From Lachnospiraceae bacterium (GTDB lineage: Bacteria > Bacillota > Clostridia > Lachnospirales > Lachnospiraceae): a stretch of DNA of 64,000 nt. A model generated the notes under the pieces. It ran no database searches and was not told the origin of the DNA. It was given only the letters and a program-made list of their open reading frames with translations. Location: the NCBI GenBank assembly GCA_910575835.1, contig CAJTGB010000011.1, forward strand, positions 1 through 64,000, in the 5' to 3' direction. How positions within the stretch are numbered: the stretch's first letter is position 1; every line of letters begins with the position of its first letter. Below are positions 62,477 through 64,000 of this stretch, piece by piece. The position numbers and the translations under genes are program-made.

Positions 62477-63802
62477 TTACATTCTCCAAAATCTCATGCC
62501 AGATGCTCTGAGCTCGTCCATTCGATATAAACTCTTAACATCAATTAAAACTTTTTCTTCATCTGGAACAGCTTTGAATAACTCTTTAACCTGCATCATC
62601 GACATCGATCTGAATTCATTATGACCAACAGCTACAATCAAACAATCTGCTCGCGGAAGGTACTCAAAGTTCACAAGATTTACATCATATTCATGTTTTG
62701 CAGCAACACTATCTGCCCAAGGATCCGCAACTATCGGGTTAATTTCGTATTCTTTCAAACGATTGATTATATCTACAACTTTGCTATTCCTTGTATCAGG
62801 ACAGTTTTCTTTAAAAGTAATACCAAGGATAACAATTGTTGCTTTCTTTGGAGCCATACCTGCTTCAATCATTTCCTTAATTGCCGCATCTGCCACAAAC
62901 GCCCCCATACTGTCATTCACTTTTCTTCCATTTAATATAATTTGACTATGATATCCAAGTTTTTCCGCTGCATTTGTGAGATAATACGGATCTACGCCAA
63001 TACAATGTCCGCCTACGAGACCTGGTCTAAATCTCAATGCATTCCATTTAGTATTCATTCCAGCGAGAACTTCGTCTGTATCGATTTTTAATTTATCGCA
63101 TATTATTGCAATTTCATTCATAAACGCAATATTAATATCTCGTTGGCTATTTTCAATAACCTTAACTGCCTCAGCCGTTTTAATAGTCGTAACAGGAAAT
63201 GTACCCGCTTTAATTATAATATCATACACCTTTCTTATTTCCGTAACGCTTTCATCATCCATGCCAGACACAATTTTTTTAATAGACGTAAGTGTATGTA
63301 CACGATCCCCCGGGTTAATTCTTTCTGGAGAATAACCAATTTTCCAATCAATACCACATTTTAATCCTGACTCCTTTTCAATAATAGGAATACAAATATC
63401 TTCTGTTACTCCAGGATAAACCGTTGATTCGAATACAACAATTGCACCAGGAACAATATTCTGTCCAACAATACGAGAGGCACCCTCTATAGGTTTTAGA
63501 TCTGGTGTCATATCACTATTAACGGGTGTTGGTACAGCAACAATGATAAATTTAGCTTCTCCTAAACGCTTAGGATCCGCAGTAAACTCTACTGCCGTAT
63601 TCTTGATTGCTTCTCCAACTTCATTTGTAGAGTCAATACCACTACGATACTCCTCTACTCTCTTCTCATTGATATCAAAACCAATTACATTAACATGCTT
63701 CGCAAATTCAACCGCAATTGGCATACCAACATATCCAAGACCAACCAGTGCAAGTTTCTCTTTCCCAGAAATAAGTCCAGAATAAACTCTATTAAACTCC
63801 AT
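62477..63802 (-). CDS. UDP-N-acetyl-hexosamine 6-dehydrogenase (WbpA/TviB type)
   Basis: A 441-residue NAD-dependent nucleotide-sugar dehydrogenase oxidising C6 of a UDP-N-acetylated hexosamine to the uronic acid for capsule or O-antigen-like polymers. Marks: LALVGLGYVGMPIAVEFAKH (NAD site), VAVPTPVNSDMTPDL, VVFESTVYPGVTEDIC, the catalytic Cys in GLVGGHCIGVDPYYL and the C-terminal ILGITFKENCPDTRNSKV. The subgroup (WbpA, TviB, WbpO) cannot be settled by eye. AGGAAG precedes the ATG. It follows the aminotransferase gene at the right edge within a polysaccharide cluster. Confidence 0.92.
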   Translation of the reverse strand: MEFNRVYSGLISGKEKLALVGLGYVGMPIAVEFAKHVNVIGFDINEKRVEEYRSGIDSTNEVGEAIKNTAVEFTADPKRLGEAKFIIVAVPTPVNSDMTPDLKPIEGASRIVGQNIVPGAIVVFESTVYPGVTEDICIPIIEKESGLKCGIDWKIGYSPERINPGDRVHTLTSIKKIVSGMDDESVTEIRKVYDIIIKAGTFPVTTIKTAEAVKVIENSQRDINIAFMNEIAIICDKLKIDTDEVLAGMNTKWNALRFRPGLVGGHCIGVDPYYLTNAAEKLGYHSQIILNGRKVNDSMGAFVADAAIKEMIEAGMAPKKATIVILGITFKENCPDTRNSKVVDIINRLKEYEINPIVADPWADSVAAKHEYDVNLVNFEYLPRADCLIVAVGHNEFRSMSMMQVKELFKAVPDEEKVLIDVKSLYRMDELRASGMRFWRM

Positions 63803-63826
63803 TTTTCTTCCTCCATATTGAAATAC

Positions 63827-64000
63827 TTAAACTGAATTTTCCTTAAGTGTTTTAGCAACTAACTCAACTTCTTCCTTTTCCATATATGGATGCATAGGTA
63901 AACTTAATACAGTCTCACATAATCTCTCTGTGACTGGACAATCTGCCACTGCACTATCAGTCCCGGTAAAAGCCCCTTGCAAATGCATTGGTTTTGCATA
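63827..64000 (-). CDS. DegT/DnrJ/EryC1 aminotransferase, C-terminal part
   Basis: The last 57 codons of a gene running off the right edge. The visible end (QGAFTGTDSAVADCPVTERL, LSLPMHPYMEKEEVELVAKT) is the usual C-terminus of PLP-dependent sugar aminotransferases such as WbpE or DegT. The 'LSLPMHPYM' segment is near-diagnostic. It would make an amino-sugar nucleotide for the same polymer as the dehydrogenase 25 bp downstream. Its start and active-site Lys lie outside the window. Confidence 0.85.
   Translation of the reverse strand, partial: YAKPMHLQGAFTGTDSAVADCPVTERLCETVLSLPMHPYMEKEEVELVAKTLKENSV

Overview
The window looks like the chromosome of a gut Lachnospiraceae-type Firmicute (Clostridium cluster XIVa). 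The evidence is the protein families and layout: YesM/YesN-type two-component pairs beside ABC sugar importers and glycosidases, an NfnAB-type electron-bifurcating transhydrogenase pair, DUF3990, DUF3791 and DUF4253 proteins, strong AGGAGG ribosome sites, and Tn1549-like conjugative-element genes. No rRNA, tRNA or CRISPR array was recognised. The taxonomic call is inference.

Positions 1-9600 are accessory DNA. The left edge carries a minus-strand run of integrative-conjugative-element (ICE) genes (DUF3847, a RepA-N-like winged helix protein, a frameshifted Cys-rich protein). These are followed by an XRE repressor with twin palindromes upstream, a BrnT/BrnA toxin-antitoxin pair, a GNAT gene broken by an amber codon, a cluster of AAGTTTGGATTT repeats running into tnpV, and a fragment of a low-molecular-weight phosphatase gene. 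A solitary AT-rich gene at 5321-7009 encodes an undescribed PD-(D/E)XK-type protein and is the best candidate here for a new defence gene. An IS91-family element with its own tyrosine recombinase follows.

Positions 9716-22319 form a carbohydrate locus. A six-gene minus-strand operon (two MFS carriers, an ABC sugar importer without an ATPase, a TIM-barrel isomerase/epimerase) faces a YesM/YesN pair, a YesL-like membrane protein and a GH43 beta-xylosidase/arabinofuranosidase. Positions 22331-30558 hold a K+ channel fused to a nucleotide-binding and a RyR-like domain, an NCS2 purine permease, DUF4253 and DUF3990-family proteins, a DUF4340 lipoprotein and a GH3 beta-glucosidase. Positions 30664-37308 are a second ABC sugar importer with its own YesM/YesN pair; the GH3 gene lies downstream in the same direction.

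Positions 37569-41757 are a folate operon (folC, folE, HD hydrolase, folP, folB-folK fusion). Next come a metallophosphoesterase with a ParB-like/BMP fusion, a copper module (csoR, copA with a repeat-linked C-terminal CopZ domain, GNAT), trmO, nfo, a GH5 lipoprotein, glgX and nfnA/nfnB. From 56106 to the right edge there is an AAA/PD-(D/E)XK protein, then a polysaccharide region (Wzz-like chain-length protein, UDP-sugar dehydrogenase, DegT aminotransferase). Between those polysaccharide genes lie a DUF3791 antitoxin-like gene without its usual toxin and a decayed stretch with two adjacent frameshifted genes.

Themes: several reading frames are broken by a single base, and short tandem duplications recur at gene ends (nfnB 3' end, GNAT 3' end, trmO start, copA linker).
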